DNA of 64,000 nt from Nannochloris sp. 'desiccata' (taxonomy: Eukaryota > Chlorophyta > Trebouxiophyceae > Chlorellales > Chlorellaceae), in the NCBI GenBank assembly GCA_019044685.2, contig JAGTXX020000014.1, positions 310,001-374,000 on the forward strand. The letters are read 5' to 3'. The position numbers and the translations under genes are program-made. The notes below the pieces were generated by a model. That model worked only from the letters and a program-made list of their open reading frames with translations, made no database searches and was not told the origin of the DNA. This document shows, piece after piece, positions 52,819 through 64,000 of the stretch; the stretch's first letter is position 1; each line of letters opens with the position of its first letter.

Positions 52819-53316
52819 ATTTGTGTTGAAATGAAGTGATCGAGGAGACGACAGAAAAGCTTTTTCTGTAACTACTGTTAGAATTTGTTTTTTGAGGCAG
52901 CTAGCTTACAGAAATTATAAAAATTTAAGGCAAATAAGCGAAATCAGTTAGAGTCTTGATATTAAAAAAAAAAACAAGGAAGAAAGGCCATAGTCGGTAT
53001 CCGGTGAAGAGCTTCGCTTAGATGTTTGATTTAGACCAGGGTAAGCTCGTGTACTATCAGAGCTGCGCATCATCAAATCAAAATGCGCCGTATGATATAT
53101 GAAGGATATCAGGGTTAAAATTGGTGTTGATAAATTCAAATAGAAAATAAACAGATGAAGCAGCTGTGGGTTCCTCATTTTGCATAGAAATTTTCTTATT
53201 AATCTACTTCAGGAAAGAGCATATACAAGCCAAAAACTTGAGATCAACAATCCCGCGACCAGACTTCAGTATTTAGTAAAGCGTTTAGATATCAGGAGAG
53301 CGCTACGGGATGTGCC
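52819..53316. other. intergenic, convergent 3' ends
   Basis: 500 AT-rich bases between convergent genes. No supported gene. Confidence 0.5.
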
Positions 53317-56300
53317 CTACGTCTTTTTCGATTTTCCATTTTTAAGTTTGTCAATTTCACTTTGCTGTTTTTCAATTATTTTAAGCAACTCTTGTTCTCT
53401 TTTGCTCTTGGCCTTTTTCACTGTTGAAGGACCCGGATCTCCTTCATCCTGCTTCCGTTTGTTACTATCAGGGTACCACCATTTTGTTGAGCCATAGTCG
53501 TTTGCAAAAGTAACCTGACAAATAGAAACTTAATTCACAAGTTTAGCGTTTTTTTTGCAATAAATGATCTAATATATCATAATATGATACATATTTCATA
53601 ATACTTACCTCTATCAACCTTTTCAACGAAAAGACAGTCACGAATGGAAGATGCTGCTTCCGTTGGGTCTCAACCGTCACAAGGTCATGAGTCTGGGTAT
53701 TCTTGAGATCAGAAATAAAGAATGCATAGCCTTTCATGGCCTCAGGAATTTTATAAGTTTCACCTGCATGATCAATTTTAGTGCAAATCTTTCCGTAGCA
53801 ATTTATGTAGTCGTAGGCATAAACAACGTCATCGTCCTTTAGCTCGAAAGGGGTACCTTTGCCGCCGGGTTGATAACTTTGGTCCCACTTTAATTCCCAA
53901 CACACCAAGAAATCTGTAAAAATAAACTCGTGATTGTAAGTATACGTGCGCATAGCCGTCTTCCCTTTTGGATCTGGGTAGCCCTCATCCTCATCGGTAT
54001 CATCCCTTGGATAATATTCGTCGGCGTTTTCACCATCATTAGGGTTCACGGTAGGAACTCGAAACTCCATTTTAAATTCCAGTTGTTGAATGAGACTAGT
54101 AGATATCTTGTCAGTCGATTTAAAAGGGCCCAAGCTTCCTCTGTTGATGCCAGTTGCATCTATTCCCTGCAAAAGTAATTTGCCATACCGGACGTCAAAT
54201 TGCAACTAGTTTGTTTGTATTAGTAAGAAAGAAGTATAATACAATTTCATTCTATGCCAACTTACCCTTGACGAGGTGACAGAGAAAATGTGAGGCCAAA
54301 ATCGTTTCAATTCTTGCAAGTCGGTATGCTGGTCAAACCAGCCATCTTGAATAGCTCCCGACAATTGGCTAAAAGTTGAGATGACGCTATTCTCCTCTCC
54401 AGCCATTGGCTGTAAAAAGGCATATTCGCGAGCTACACCATTACTCTCTTTCACCTCGACAGTAAATCGAGTTTGTTCAACGACCCGCTTAATCCGTTTG
54501 TCCCAAGTCCTGTATGAAGAAGATGGAAGCTTTTAGTAACCATGATGCTAGCTTCGACGGTGTCGCAAAATATTTTCTGCGTATATATTTTAAAACTTAC
54601 TCTGTTGCTACTCTTTCCATTTCGACTTCATTTCTCTTTTCCATCTTTGCCACGATATCTCTCAATGTTGGTACTTTGTCGGAGTGAAAAGTCTCGAATA
54701 TCTTCTTGAGTGCGTTTAGTACATTGTCGTTGGTTAGCGCAGCGAGACCCTCGTTGGTTAGCTCGTTTCTCTTGCTATCGATGGCAAAATTTCCATCAAT
54801 TATTATCTGCCAGTGCTGCGAAGCTTTCAGGAACGCATTCCACCATTTAGGAAGCTTTGCACATACTTTCGGACTAGCAAATTTGTTGCATTTTCCAACG
54901 TAAACGCCTTGGGCGTAAATGTTAATGCCTGACAAATCGCCAATAGGGATGCCTCCCCTGCCTTGGTCCTGTACGTTCCCACCTACAGATGTTTAAATAT
55001 CACAAGTAGGGAAACAATTAGAACATACTAGTTGAAATATGGAGAAACGAAAGCAGAAAACATACCTTTGCGCCCCAACATGGACAAGTGCTTCATCCTT
55101 TGAAGTATGCCATCGATATTGCATGCAACAGTGACTCGAGATCCCGCCATAAGGCCTTTTCCTGTACGCCATGAATGAGAAACTTTAAAGCTTGATACGT
55201 ATCTAGCTTGCATGGCCCAGTTACCATCCCTCTCAGGGAAATGTGTTGGGATATCAGGTTTCGATTTTTTGGGGACATAAGGGTAGCCAATTGGAATTTC
55301 TTTCAACTCAGGCTTGCCATTGGGCCCACTGGTCAAAACAGAAAATTTAGGCACATGTTTTGTACTGTTGAACTCGCCATTTTTATCAAAGCGCACGAAA
55401 ATATTGTTGTTGGTATTCATCTCGAGGCCTGCAAAATCGTAATTAAAAATTTCTATCGACAATAAAAAATATCAACTAATTCCATAACTAATATATAAAT
55501 ATTTTTCCTACCGATTTGCTCAGCGTCATAACCGCCTGCAATCATTGCTTCCTTAACAAAAGGGTGTCCTATCACAGTATGAAACCGAATGTGGGTGAGC
55601 AATTTGCTTTTATCGTCGGGACAGACAGTGTTTTCTTTTTTCTTGTTTTGGGGTCTTTTGGGCTCTTTGTCCTTGGAAATGGAAGTCCTTTTCTTCGTAG
55701 CAAATTCTAATGGAAGAATATCGAACTGCCTACACTCCTGAAGAAGTCCTTTGCTCGTTATTCCCAGCATGATGACGAAAGTCCCAGATTTCTGTTTCAA
55801 GAAGGGCTTTACCACTTTGTTCTTGAACTCGTTCAATCTCGCGCTCTCCGTTTGTGCATCATCCCCGTCAAGAATTGCATTTAGGAATGTATTCGCATTA
55901 ATTTCGTTTTCAACTTCCGCAGAGGTATAATGCTTAACCTGCAATATGATCAATGAAAGTTGAGGATTCAGCTATCTCTGAAATAAGAAATTCGTATTTA
56001 TAAATTTTGGTGCCGCTCACCTCAACGTCTAATTTGGAGGTACTGTCGATGGGATTGTCTAGATGAACATAGCCCCAGAGCTTATCGTCAATGCTTTTTG
56101 AGATAACTATTAATGCTTTATTTGAATGCAGCAATAATTTTGCTCCTTGCCCTTTGTGCCCAATAGTTCTTCCACTCCGGTCGTCCTTTGTGCTCCAGGC
56201 AAAGCCAAAGAAGGATACCCATGCACCACATCTCCGACCCTGTCATAATAAACATAAGAAAAGAGTGCCGTTTTAAGATTAATCTGCAGAAAAAGTGTCT

Positions 56301-56604
56301 ACGGTGCAATGTTTTGAAAATTTACCTTGCTGTCCTGTGCCCAAATTTTCTCTCCATGCTCTTCCTGATACTTTTTCAAGTCCTTTTCTGCTCCAGTCCA
56401 CAGTGGCATCCCAGCTCCGTCATCAACAAAAAATAATCCGTTGGTTTTATCATCTGGAAGGGGCCCAAATATCAAACTTGAGGCGAGGGCATCGCAGCCA
56501 TTACTGATCAGCTCCCGGACGGCAGCATAAGGACCATTGTTGTTGGCCTGCTCTTCTACAAGCTTCTTGTAATTACTTGATATTAGGAAAGTAGTAGAGG
56601 GCAT
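53317..56604 (-). CDS. GHKL-type ATPase (MORC/HSP90-like), eight exons
   Basis: A 902-aa protein from exons 56604-56326, 56239-56021, 55938-55512, 55428-55066, 54982-54601, 54509-54266, 54205-53609 and 53514-53317, every phase consistent. The N-terminal ATPase has AAVRELISNGCDAL (Glu31, Asn35; Bergerat N-box), FFVDDGAGMP (D-x-G-x-G), and IGHKGQGAKLLLHSN (G2/G3-type, residues 119-133). The middle holds beta-rich segments (KGYAFFISDLKNTQTHDLVT) and a Tyr/Asp-rich region. The C-terminus is a Lys-rich coiled coil (KSKREQELLKIIEKQQSEID). It matches the MORC/Hsp90-like order without a CW zinc finger. MORC proteins clamp DNA and silence chromatin or transposons; that is the likely class, not a proven role. 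It has more introns than any neighbour. Confidence 0.85.
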
Positions 56605-57510
56605 TATAGCGGACCTGATGTAAAGTTAGACAGGGCAGAACATGTCAGTCGGATTGAAAAATGTTGGGGTCGCACGAGCGAAGCGGGAAGTGCGCATAAA
56701 AAGAAGCGCATGTATCTGCTCTGTATGTATCATTTCACAAGCTTTGACTGACCTTTCACAAAACAATCTTGTCACTCTTCTGTCGTGTTGGATCCCGTTT
56801 GCCGGCAATCACGTTTCCACTCTACTCTCAAGCCTTTTCCGTGGATGAAGAATACTGAATGAGGTAACAAGTGTTAACAGAGATGATTTAAATGGGCTGT
56901 CATGTAAAAACTTAGCTTTAACCTGCAAAGTTTGGGTCTTTTTGCTGAACTCGAGGAGCCCAAAATCAAGTAGCCCAGAATCATTGGAAATCAGCCCACC
57001 TGGTCAGCTGAAATGCACTTGCCCTCACTTGCCCACAATTGCTGGATTATGCAGCAGGTTTCGGTGTGTAGGTGTCTAGAGACACTGGTTGGATTGCCTA
57101 TTTGTGATATGGACCGAGATCTCCCTAAAATTACTAAAAAAACTGACAGAAACAACAAGATGTTGAGGAGGCTCACTTGATTATTTTTTAAGAAATCCAA
57201 AGAAAAAGTCAGCTGAATGAGAGAGGCTTGCAGCTACCAGGCCTTGCTCTAGTCGCAGAATAGCAGTCTTTTTTCAATTAAATCAGAGCTACTAACATAG
57301 ATATGAGCTTGAACTTTAATTCATCGAAAAGATGGGAGTTCAAAAAAAATCACCCTCCGCAATGGCAGCCTCCGGTACGTTGCAACATATGGAGACATTC
57401 CAATAAGTTTTGCTTTTTTTAGCTTTTCTATATAGCTAGGGAGTTATTCAACATATAAACCATATTCGCTTTGCTTTCCTCTATCGACGGTGATATCAAA
57501 ACAACGCTCC
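56605..57510. other. 900-bp region between two minus-strand genes
   Basis: GHKL promoter side and M32 3' flank. A plus-strand ATG at 57303 reads MSLNFNSSKRWEFKKNHPPQWQ before a GTACGT donor at 57375, but I find no partner exon. Otherwise AT-rich with no gene. Confidence 0.4.
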
Positions 57511-59303
57511 TTATAGTTGATACAATTTTGTATATTTGGTTTTCAAATAATCCAAAAACAACTGAGGATCTAACGGTTTTCCAGTGACCACCTCCAACAA
57601 ATCATCAGCAGTTGGGTGCAAAGACCCCAACTTGTGTACTTTTTCATTCAACCACGATTTCAATTCTGAAAATTTACCAGCTGCGATATCGTCGTCCAGG
57701 TTTGGCAGATCCTTTCGAGCAGCCTGGAAGATTTGTACAGCAGCCATGGCACCCAGCGTGTAAGTAGGGAAGTATCCAAACAAACCTGCGCTCCAGTGTA
57801 CATCTTGTAAACACCCTTGAGCATCATTTTCAGGCTCAACTCCTAGGTATTCTTTCATTTTGGCATTCCAAACTTTCGGGATGTCGTCGACTTGCAGGGT
57901 ACCTTCCACCAACTCCTTTTCAATTTCAAAACGGAGAATGATGTGCATAGGGTATGTGACTTCGTCAGATTCAACACGGACTAATGAAGGATCTTTGATG
58001 ACATTGATTGCTTCGTATAAGTCCTTGGCAGTTTTATTTTTTGGGAACTCAGTCGGGAAGGCAGCGTGCAACTTTGGTAAAAGATATTCACAAAAGGGCT
58101 CTGATAAAGCAACCATCCGTTCCCATAGCAATGATTGACTCTCGTGGATAGCCATACCCGCAGCTGAGTTTACTGGAAGACCGTCATATTCCAAATTGCG
58201 TCCTTGTTCATACAAGGCATGACCCGTCTCGTGCACAGCTCCCGTGATACCTTCTGTCAGATCTTCAATTTTGAAGCGAGTGGTCATTCTCACGTCGGTA
58301 GGGTGTGCTCCTCCAGTAAAAGGATGCACAGAGACGTCTAAACGACCTTTTTCCAGATCAAATCCAAGGTCAACGGCGATCTCTCTACAAAGCTGTGCTT
58401 GAGCATCGGTATTATACTCTCCTTTAAGCCATGAGGCATCTGGAGCGGTACCTTTGGCCTTCAATTCAGCAAGGAAGGGGATAAGACCTGCTTTGACTTG
58501 ATCAAAGATTTCTTTTACTCTCTCCGCAGTTAATCCAGCAGAGTAGTCATCGGCCAGAACATCATAGGGAGGTTTTGAAGGATCAACGAGACTCGCTCTT
58601 TCTTTTTTGATTTCAACCCACTCTTTTAAGACGGCAGCGAATTTTGAAAAATCATTTTCTTGTCGAGCTTTGACCCAGGTGGCATACCCACGAGATTCCA
58701 ATTCAGCTTCTTGTCTGACCAACTTCTCAGTAACAGCAGTAGATTTCAAATACTCTCTCGCGGCCTCACGAACGGTAGCACGTTGAAACTCGTTTAAGGA
58801 GGAAAGATCCGATGATTTTAAACGATTGATAAGGTCACCAATGGCAGGATCGATTTGTTTCTCGTGTAGTACACCAGCTAAAGCGGCTTTTTGGTTTGCA
58901 CGAGCTTCGCCAGCGCCAGAGGGCAGTTGGACCATTTCGTCCCAACCGAGGAGGCCGCTGATCCCGCCAAGGGCAGATATATCCTTAAGTTTCTGTAAAG
59001 AGAAGTAAGTGGAGAAACAAAATTAATTTATCATTGCAATAGGATGCTAGATAGATAATTAAGAAATGAGTAACCAAGGGGGATAGAGAAGAAGAAGAAG
59101 AAGAAGAAGAAGGAGAACAAGGTGGAGGTTCTTACCTTGGCCAAGGCCTCGTAGTCGGCTGCAGGAGCGGCAACAGCAGAAGTCATTGTGCTAGGACGCG
59201 CAGGGGCGGTAGAGTAAGATCGACGATTGAAAGGAGAGGAACGGGATGAACGGAGTAAAAGTTGAGGGCGGTTGCAGACTACTGCAGCGCGACACAGCAT
59301 CAA
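57511..59303 (-). CDS. M32 metallocarboxypeptidase (carboxypeptidase Taq family), organelle-type presequence
   Basis: A 549-aa protein from exons 59303-59136 and 58992-57511 (phase 0). The first ~40 residues are Arg/Ser/Leu-rich (VVCNRPQLLLRSSRSSPFNR), a mitochondrial or plastid presequence. The catalytic body has LGWDEMVQLPSGAGEARANQ near its start, HPTDVRMTTRF, the zinc motif HETGHALYEQG, HESQSLLWE, and DEVTYPMHIILRFEIE. These are the M32 family hallmarks. It releases C-terminal residues from peptides. The family is common in bacteria, archaea and some protists but missing from animals and land plants, so the gene is an ancient bacterial-like acquisition in this lineage. A presequence would give peptide turnover in an organelle. 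Confidence 0.94.
59088..59113. repeat. (GAA)n tract in the M32 intron
   Basis: About eight AAG/GAA units inside the intron 58993-59135. On the transcribed strand it is a CUU polypyrimidine run. Confidence 0.9.
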
Positions 59304-59629
59304 AATTTTGTGGAAGTAGGATTTAGATCACTTGAATGCTTTGCAACAATGAAAACAAGGTAGGTGTCTTGTTGGCCTATCGAGGTTGTCAGAAATGTTT
59401 ACTTCAATTGATAAATCTTGACGGCTTACAGTAGGAGCATTTTAGGTCGTCTTTTCGTCTGTGGGTAAAAAAATGCGAGAGAATTAAGCAAAATCCAGAC
59501 GTATACCCACTATAAATTACATATAATTTTTGTTAATTCTCCAGATACCATGTCGACGCTGCAAACTGGCTGCAATGAGCGAGCACTCTTCAGATTCAAT
59601 CTGAATTGACACGAGATCAAATCTCGAAT
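59304..59629. promoter_or_regulatory. divergent promoter region, M32 / HECT
   Basis: 326 AT-rich bases between divergent starts. The HECT start was taken at ATG 59630; the upstream in-frame codons carry no better ATG. Confidence 0.45.
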
Positions 59630-62600
59630 ATGTCCTGGCAACCAGGCTCTGCAGCGCACAAAGTCGCTTTACGCGGTTCCTCTAAACAAGAAGCAACCTC
59701 CAAACAGATTTTAGAGCAAGCCAAAGAGGAGAGAAGACGACGAAAAAGAGAAAAAGATGAACCTCGAGCGGCAATTCAACTCCAACGCCACTGGCGAGGT
59801 CAAGCCTCCCGACAAGCTGCCCGACTTCACCTTCAATCTGAATGGATACGCAGATATGGATCTCTTGCATCTCAACCTACTGCGAACTTCTCAGCTGCTG
59901 ATTTAGTATCCAACATTTTACCAATGGCGATGTTTGCCCTCCTACCGCCACCAGGATCTGCTCAGAGGACTGCTCTAGAATCTGGAGGCCAATTACTACT
60001 ACCACCTCTTGACACGTATAATGACAAAACCAATACAGGCGCTTCAAGAACGTGTTTACGAGGCACTATTTCTATTTTATTAAAGCATCTATCATCGACC
60101 AGAGGGAACCCTCAACAAGGCCTTCTTGGATATTCTTCTTTTGAGTCCGATTCCACTGCCAGTGCCAGCCTTTCTAGCATAGTACACCGTGTTATTGCCT
60201 TATGCTGTGCGTGTATAGGTGGAGATACCAGTAGTATAGATGCACTGACTCAAACTGCAGCGGCACGGGTAGTTGCTCTCCTCACAACTGCTGCGAGGGC
60301 ACAGCAAAGTTCAAATGCTTTAGGGTTGTTTGAGAGTAGTGGAGAGGAGTTGCTGATGTGGTTGGCAGGTACACCGATGATTTCTCTTGCTTGTAGGAGA
60401 GTATTAGATGCTTTAGAGAGTGGTAATAGTGGTGGTGGGAGTGGTGGCGGCCGCAGCGGAAATGCAGCACCTGCTTCTTCTTCTGCATCTTCTTCTTCTT
60501 CTTCCGGGCAGCTGCAGATGGCATTAAATAATCTACTCACAGCTCAGTTTCATGTGATTGATGGTACATCTCATTGTTTATCTGAAGAGAAAAAGAAGAA
60601 ACGTGATGCAGGGGACAATCAGACACAAGACGGCGGTGGTGGCGTGCAACATTGTTCTTTTTCTCTACCTCTTGGATTCTTTGTGAGCCACGTATTCACT
60701 GGACCTGAGCTCATACACCATATTCAAGGTACGAATGCACTGAATAGAATGCTAGAAGAGGCATCATTCTGTCTACTAGCTGATTGTCTTACGGAACAGC
60801 TGCACGCCGAAAGCCTCTCGAAGAAGAAGAAGACGCCTGAATTCTCTCCGTTAAACTTGCTTACAAACTTGACTGCGTTGTTTGTGAGACCTAGAAAAGG
60901 TGATGGAAGCTTTCTCGCGTCACAAGAAGCCTCTAAACTTGCATTTTCTCGTGCTACTGATGCCCTCATGGCGGTGCTCCAGCGAGAAAATATCAAGAGC
61001 CACAGCAGCAGCGAGAGTTTCATCAGAGTCTTTGGAGATGGTACAGTGGCTTTAAAGCTACAATCTGCTATGGATTTGTCTAAATTTTGCGAACTGTACT
61101 GCTGTTTATTGGAAATAACAGACACCTGTACCGCTTCTGCCTGTGGCACTGGTGCTGGGCAGAGTTTACGTCTTCTCAGCGCTCTTGCATTCGGTAGCAG
61201 TGGAGAAGGCAAAGAAGCATTGTTACCTAAATCATGGCATCATTTAGCCGTTGCTGTAGGTCTCCCAATAGAAATCTCAGCTGTCGCTACGAAATTTGAA
61301 GTTTCCTCCCTCCCGCTGGGCGTCCACAGCGTGCCGTCTTCGGCGCAACAGCCTTTCCTTCTTTTTTGTAGAGCCATGGCCCATTATCTAAGCACTACAG
61401 ATGATGTGGAATTCTATGAAGAGCAGGGGTTGTTTACGTTAGCTGCACAGAGAGCTGTCGGTGTTGGGCTATGCACATTAATTTTTAACACACACCTCCC
61501 ACGATCGAAATCTTCATCATCATCCTCTACCTCCACTGTGGACTATGGCACTTCAAAAAAACTTTTACACCACGCTCCCCGTCTGTTGAGAGCTCTTTTT
61601 GATCGAGACACCCGCCGTCAATTTTGCCCACCAGCCTTGTGGCTCGGTCCGTACTCAGAATTGGTTCGTACTGGAGGAGTGGACGTATCTGGAGCTGCCG
61701 TCCTACGTGCTTTACTGCAGGGAGATAGGTCAGCATCACAAGAAGAAGGTGAAGGTGAAGGCGATAGGCAGGAAGTAGGTAGGCAGCAGCGTTCTCACAC
61801 TCCGTCTTCCCCGCCTTCCCCACCTTCTTCTTCTTCTTCGGCATCTGGATTAGCCGCAGTTCTGCTTTCTGCGCCGCAGCTGATTCCATTTGAAGAAAGA
61901 GTAGAAGTCTTTCGTGGCCTTGTAGCAGTCGATAAACACGCACGGAGATATCATTTAGCTCCTGTAGATGGCGGTCCTCGTCCACTGAAAGTCGTTATTC
62001 GTCGTTCACGTCTTTTAGAAGATGCTTTGGCAACCCTCATACCAGCAGGCGGTGGGATCCGAGGCCCGTTGAGAATTGAATTTATCAATGCTCAAGGCAT
62101 GCTGGTACGAAGTTATATTCAGTATTTTATAGTTTAAACAAGTTTATGTTAGGGTATCTCAAATGATTTTATATAATTAATTTCAAAAATACTGATAATA
62201 TGCCCCTTGAATTTTACAAATTTTATTCTTTTGCCCTTCAGGAAGCTGGTATTGACATGGGTGGCTTAACAAAAGAGCTGCTTGACCGTGTCACTGCTGC
62301 TCTTATTCAACCAGAACGTGGTGTCTTCACCCAAAGCACTACTTCGGGACAACTGTACCCTCACCCCCTTGCTCAGTCGCTCGAGGAAGGTCCCTCGCTC
62401 TTCACGCTTGCAGGGCTCGTATTAGGAAAAGCGCTTTATGAAGGAATTCTTCTTCCTGCCCCCTTGGCCGCCTTTTTCATCGCCAGGCTACAAGGTAGAT
62501 TACCCACTCTAGATGACTTGGCTGCACTAGACCCTGAAGTGCATCGAAATCTTATCCAGGTCAAAAGATACGAATCTTTGACTTTTGAGGCAGATTTGGG

Positions 62601-63240
62601 CCTTGATTTTACCCTGGAGACTGATACGTTTGGCGCCAAAATTATCGAAGAACTCATCCCTGGTGGAGCTAATATCCCAGTGACATCTGCAAATAAGCTT
62701 CAATATGTCCACCTAGTAGCAGATTGGCATTTAAGAAGACGGCTTGGCCCTTCAGCTGCGGCATTCAGTTCCGGCTTGGCGAGAGTCTTCCCACTTGCAT
62801 GGTTGAAGTTATTCTCTGCTAGGGAAGTCAACTTACTTCTTGGAGGTGGAGATGGCGGTGATGTTGATTTAGAAGACTTGAAAAGGCACACTCACTATTC
62901 AGGTGGCTACTCGGCAAGTTCAAAGACGGTGCAATTATTTTGGACTGTTTTTAAAAAATTAGGACCAGACGATCGCCGTGCTGTGCTGCGTTTTGCCACG
63001 TCATCAAGCAGAGCTCCATTAGGAGGGTTTGTACATCTATCGCCGCCGTTTACATTGCATAAAGTGGACTGTGGAGGGGCGCCTTTAGCCATTTTTGGGG
63101 TTGGAAAAGATGCTGACCGCTTGCCCTCGGCTTCGACGTGTAGTAATACCTTGAAGTTACCCAATTTTAAGAGAGAAGCGACATTAAGGGAGAAGTTACT
63201 GTATGCTATTCGATCAGGAGCTGGATTTGATCTTTCGTAA
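59630..63240 (+). CDS. HECT E3 ubiquitin ligase, UBE3B/UPL7-like
   Basis: A 1,157-aa protein from exons 59630-62104 and 62242-63240 (phase 0). It begins as UBE3B/UPL7 proteins do: a short SAAHKVALRGSSKQEATSK segment, Arg/Glu-rich helix and an IQ motif (IQLQRHWRGQASRQAARL). A long Ser-rich and helical region follows with several Ser/Gly runs. The HECT domain starts near 780 (LRIEFINAQGML, then EAGIDMGGLTKELLDRVTAA) and includes LFTLAGLVLGKALYEGILL and the catalytic Cys1125 in STCSNTLKLPNF, with C-terminal Ser. All HECT landmarks are present. It transfers ubiquitin to substrates; an IQ motif suggests calmodulin binding. Confidence 0.95.
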
Positions 63241-63590
63241 TAAGCTTATGTACCTTTATTTATCTAAAATTTAGACAATTCTAATGGCTTCCTGAAATGA
63301 TTTTTCAGCGTTTTACACTCGAGGATAAAAAGTGATTTTAGAAATATATGATTCCTACGTATTATAATATAATGCTTTTATTACAATAACTATGTTATTC
63401 TCCCTAACCAGCAGGTCCCACAAACCTAGTAATAGCAATGGGGACGAAAAAAAATTGTTGTTGATTGATGCCCATTGTTGTTGTTGTTGGTCTCTCTGCT
63501 TCATATTATTATTATTATTATTTTGCATTTATCAATTGAGCCCTAGCAAAACAGCACCAAAGACAAGAACATCTACTCCTTTCTTCTTTT
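63241..63590. other. intergenic, convergent 3' ends
   Basis: About 350 AT-rich bases with a short (ATT)n tract near 63505-63523. No gene seen. Confidence 0.5.
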
Positions 63591-63879
63591 TTAAACTCTG
63601 AAGGTCATGTGACGGAGAATATTCAACTCAGAGCCGGCCTCGGGGGTAGAAAGATTTTTCTGAACAGCTTGGGAGACGTCGGGATGCGCAGCGTAAGTAT
63701 ACAAGACATAAATACCCTCAGTGAATCGTTTAATAGGGTATGCCAACCTCTGTCTACCGCGGACAGTGACTTTGACGTCACTGGCAGATTCTTTCTTAAG
63801 GAAGGCCTCGAATTTAGCCAATTCTTGGTCTCTTTGCTCGTCGCTCATGTCAGGGCGGAGGACAATCATGGTTTCATAG
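63591..63879 (-). CDS. organellar ribosomal protein bS6, 5' end incomplete
   Basis: The exon 63879-63591 encodes YETMIVLRPDMSDEQRDQEL, then VKVTVRGRQRLAYPIKRFTE and the GSELNILRHMTFRV end, the whole bS6 core of about 95 residues (the core binds uS18 and 16S-type rRNA). An acceptor CAG precedes it. The first coding exon is either beyond the right edge or the ATG at 63987, which could join as MIL-YETMIV through a weak GTAGTT donor. An organellar bS6 should carry a targeting leader, so an outside exon is more likely. Plastid or mitochondrial identity is not decided. Confidence 0.85.
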
Positions 63880-64000
63880 CTGTGGGAAGAATAAATTAGG
63901 AAATAAGGTGAGATATTTTGTATTGATGGTTGAGTAATGTAAGGAATACTTGAGATGAATGTAGAAAATCCTCAACTACAGTATCATAAAATATGTGTTT

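Noticed and set aside
57303..57375. Plus-strand mini-ORF MSLNFNSSKRWEFKKNHPPQWQ with a GTACGT donor
   Set aside because: Coding-like words but no second exon before the M32 gene. Not enough to call a gene.
1..64000. tRNA, rRNA, transposon or viral genes
   Set aside because: No tRNA box pairs, rRNA cores, transposase, reverse transcriptase or capsid-like proteins were recognised by eye; a dedicated search could still find small RNA genes.

Overview
This window is nuclear DNA from a microbial eukaryote, most likely a photosynthetic alga. Nearly all genes have GT-AG introns of roughly 100-260 nt, usually one near the 5' end. There are no operons, no Shine-Dalgarno spacing and no prokaryotic defence or mobile modules. 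A plastid is inferred from presequence-like N-termini on two acetyltransferases, a DnaJ-type zinc-finger protein and an uncharacterised protein. Plant-like families are prominent: two RR-type CCCH tandem zinc-finger proteins, an F-box Tubby-like protein and a B3-domain protein. A multi-TM/PH-like/TKL kinase is a design I associate more with stramenopiles. I therefore leave green alga versus ochrophyte open and name no species.

Layout, 1-24 kb: possible 3' tail of a gene; RR-TZF protein 1; a PHD-type 2-oxoglutarate oxygenase with a changed metal ligand; a secreted GPI-type alpha/beta hydrolase; a small unknown gene; an 8-TM-PH-TKL kinase; an Mpv17 protein; an OTU protease; a B3-acidic-chromodomain fusion; an F420-type NADP oxidoreductase diverging from a plastid GNAT; an aldo/keto reductase; SWC4/DMAP1. 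24-45 kb: kanadaptin-like FHA protein; a cell-surface pair (fasciclin and a duplicated five-Cys module) sharing Asp/Tyr-rich linkers; an armadillo-repeat protein diverging from the F-box Tubby-like protein; an MFS transporter; a second GNAT; RR-TZF protein 2 with a 10-nt microexon.

45-64 kb: UPF0060/YnfA membrane protein; a minus-strand run linked to organelle translation and folding (D-aminoacyl-tRNA deacylase, uS15, a 92-aa basic protein, a DnaJ-type zinc finger); an uncharacterised plastid-type protein; a DHRS7-like SDR; an eight-exon GHKL ATPase; an M32 carboxypeptidase with a presequence; a UBE3B/UPL7-type HECT ligase; and bS6 running off the right edge.

Exon structures were built by hand from splice motifs, reading phase and domain continuity; every multi-exon model closes in frame. 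The most unusual items are the Cys-module/Asp-Tyr cell-surface pair, the B3-chromodomain fusion, the 8-TM-PH-TKL kinase, the GHKL ATPase, the microexon in RR-TZF 2 and the His-to-Gln change in the oxygenase. I see no single multi-gene system that I would call new with confidence.
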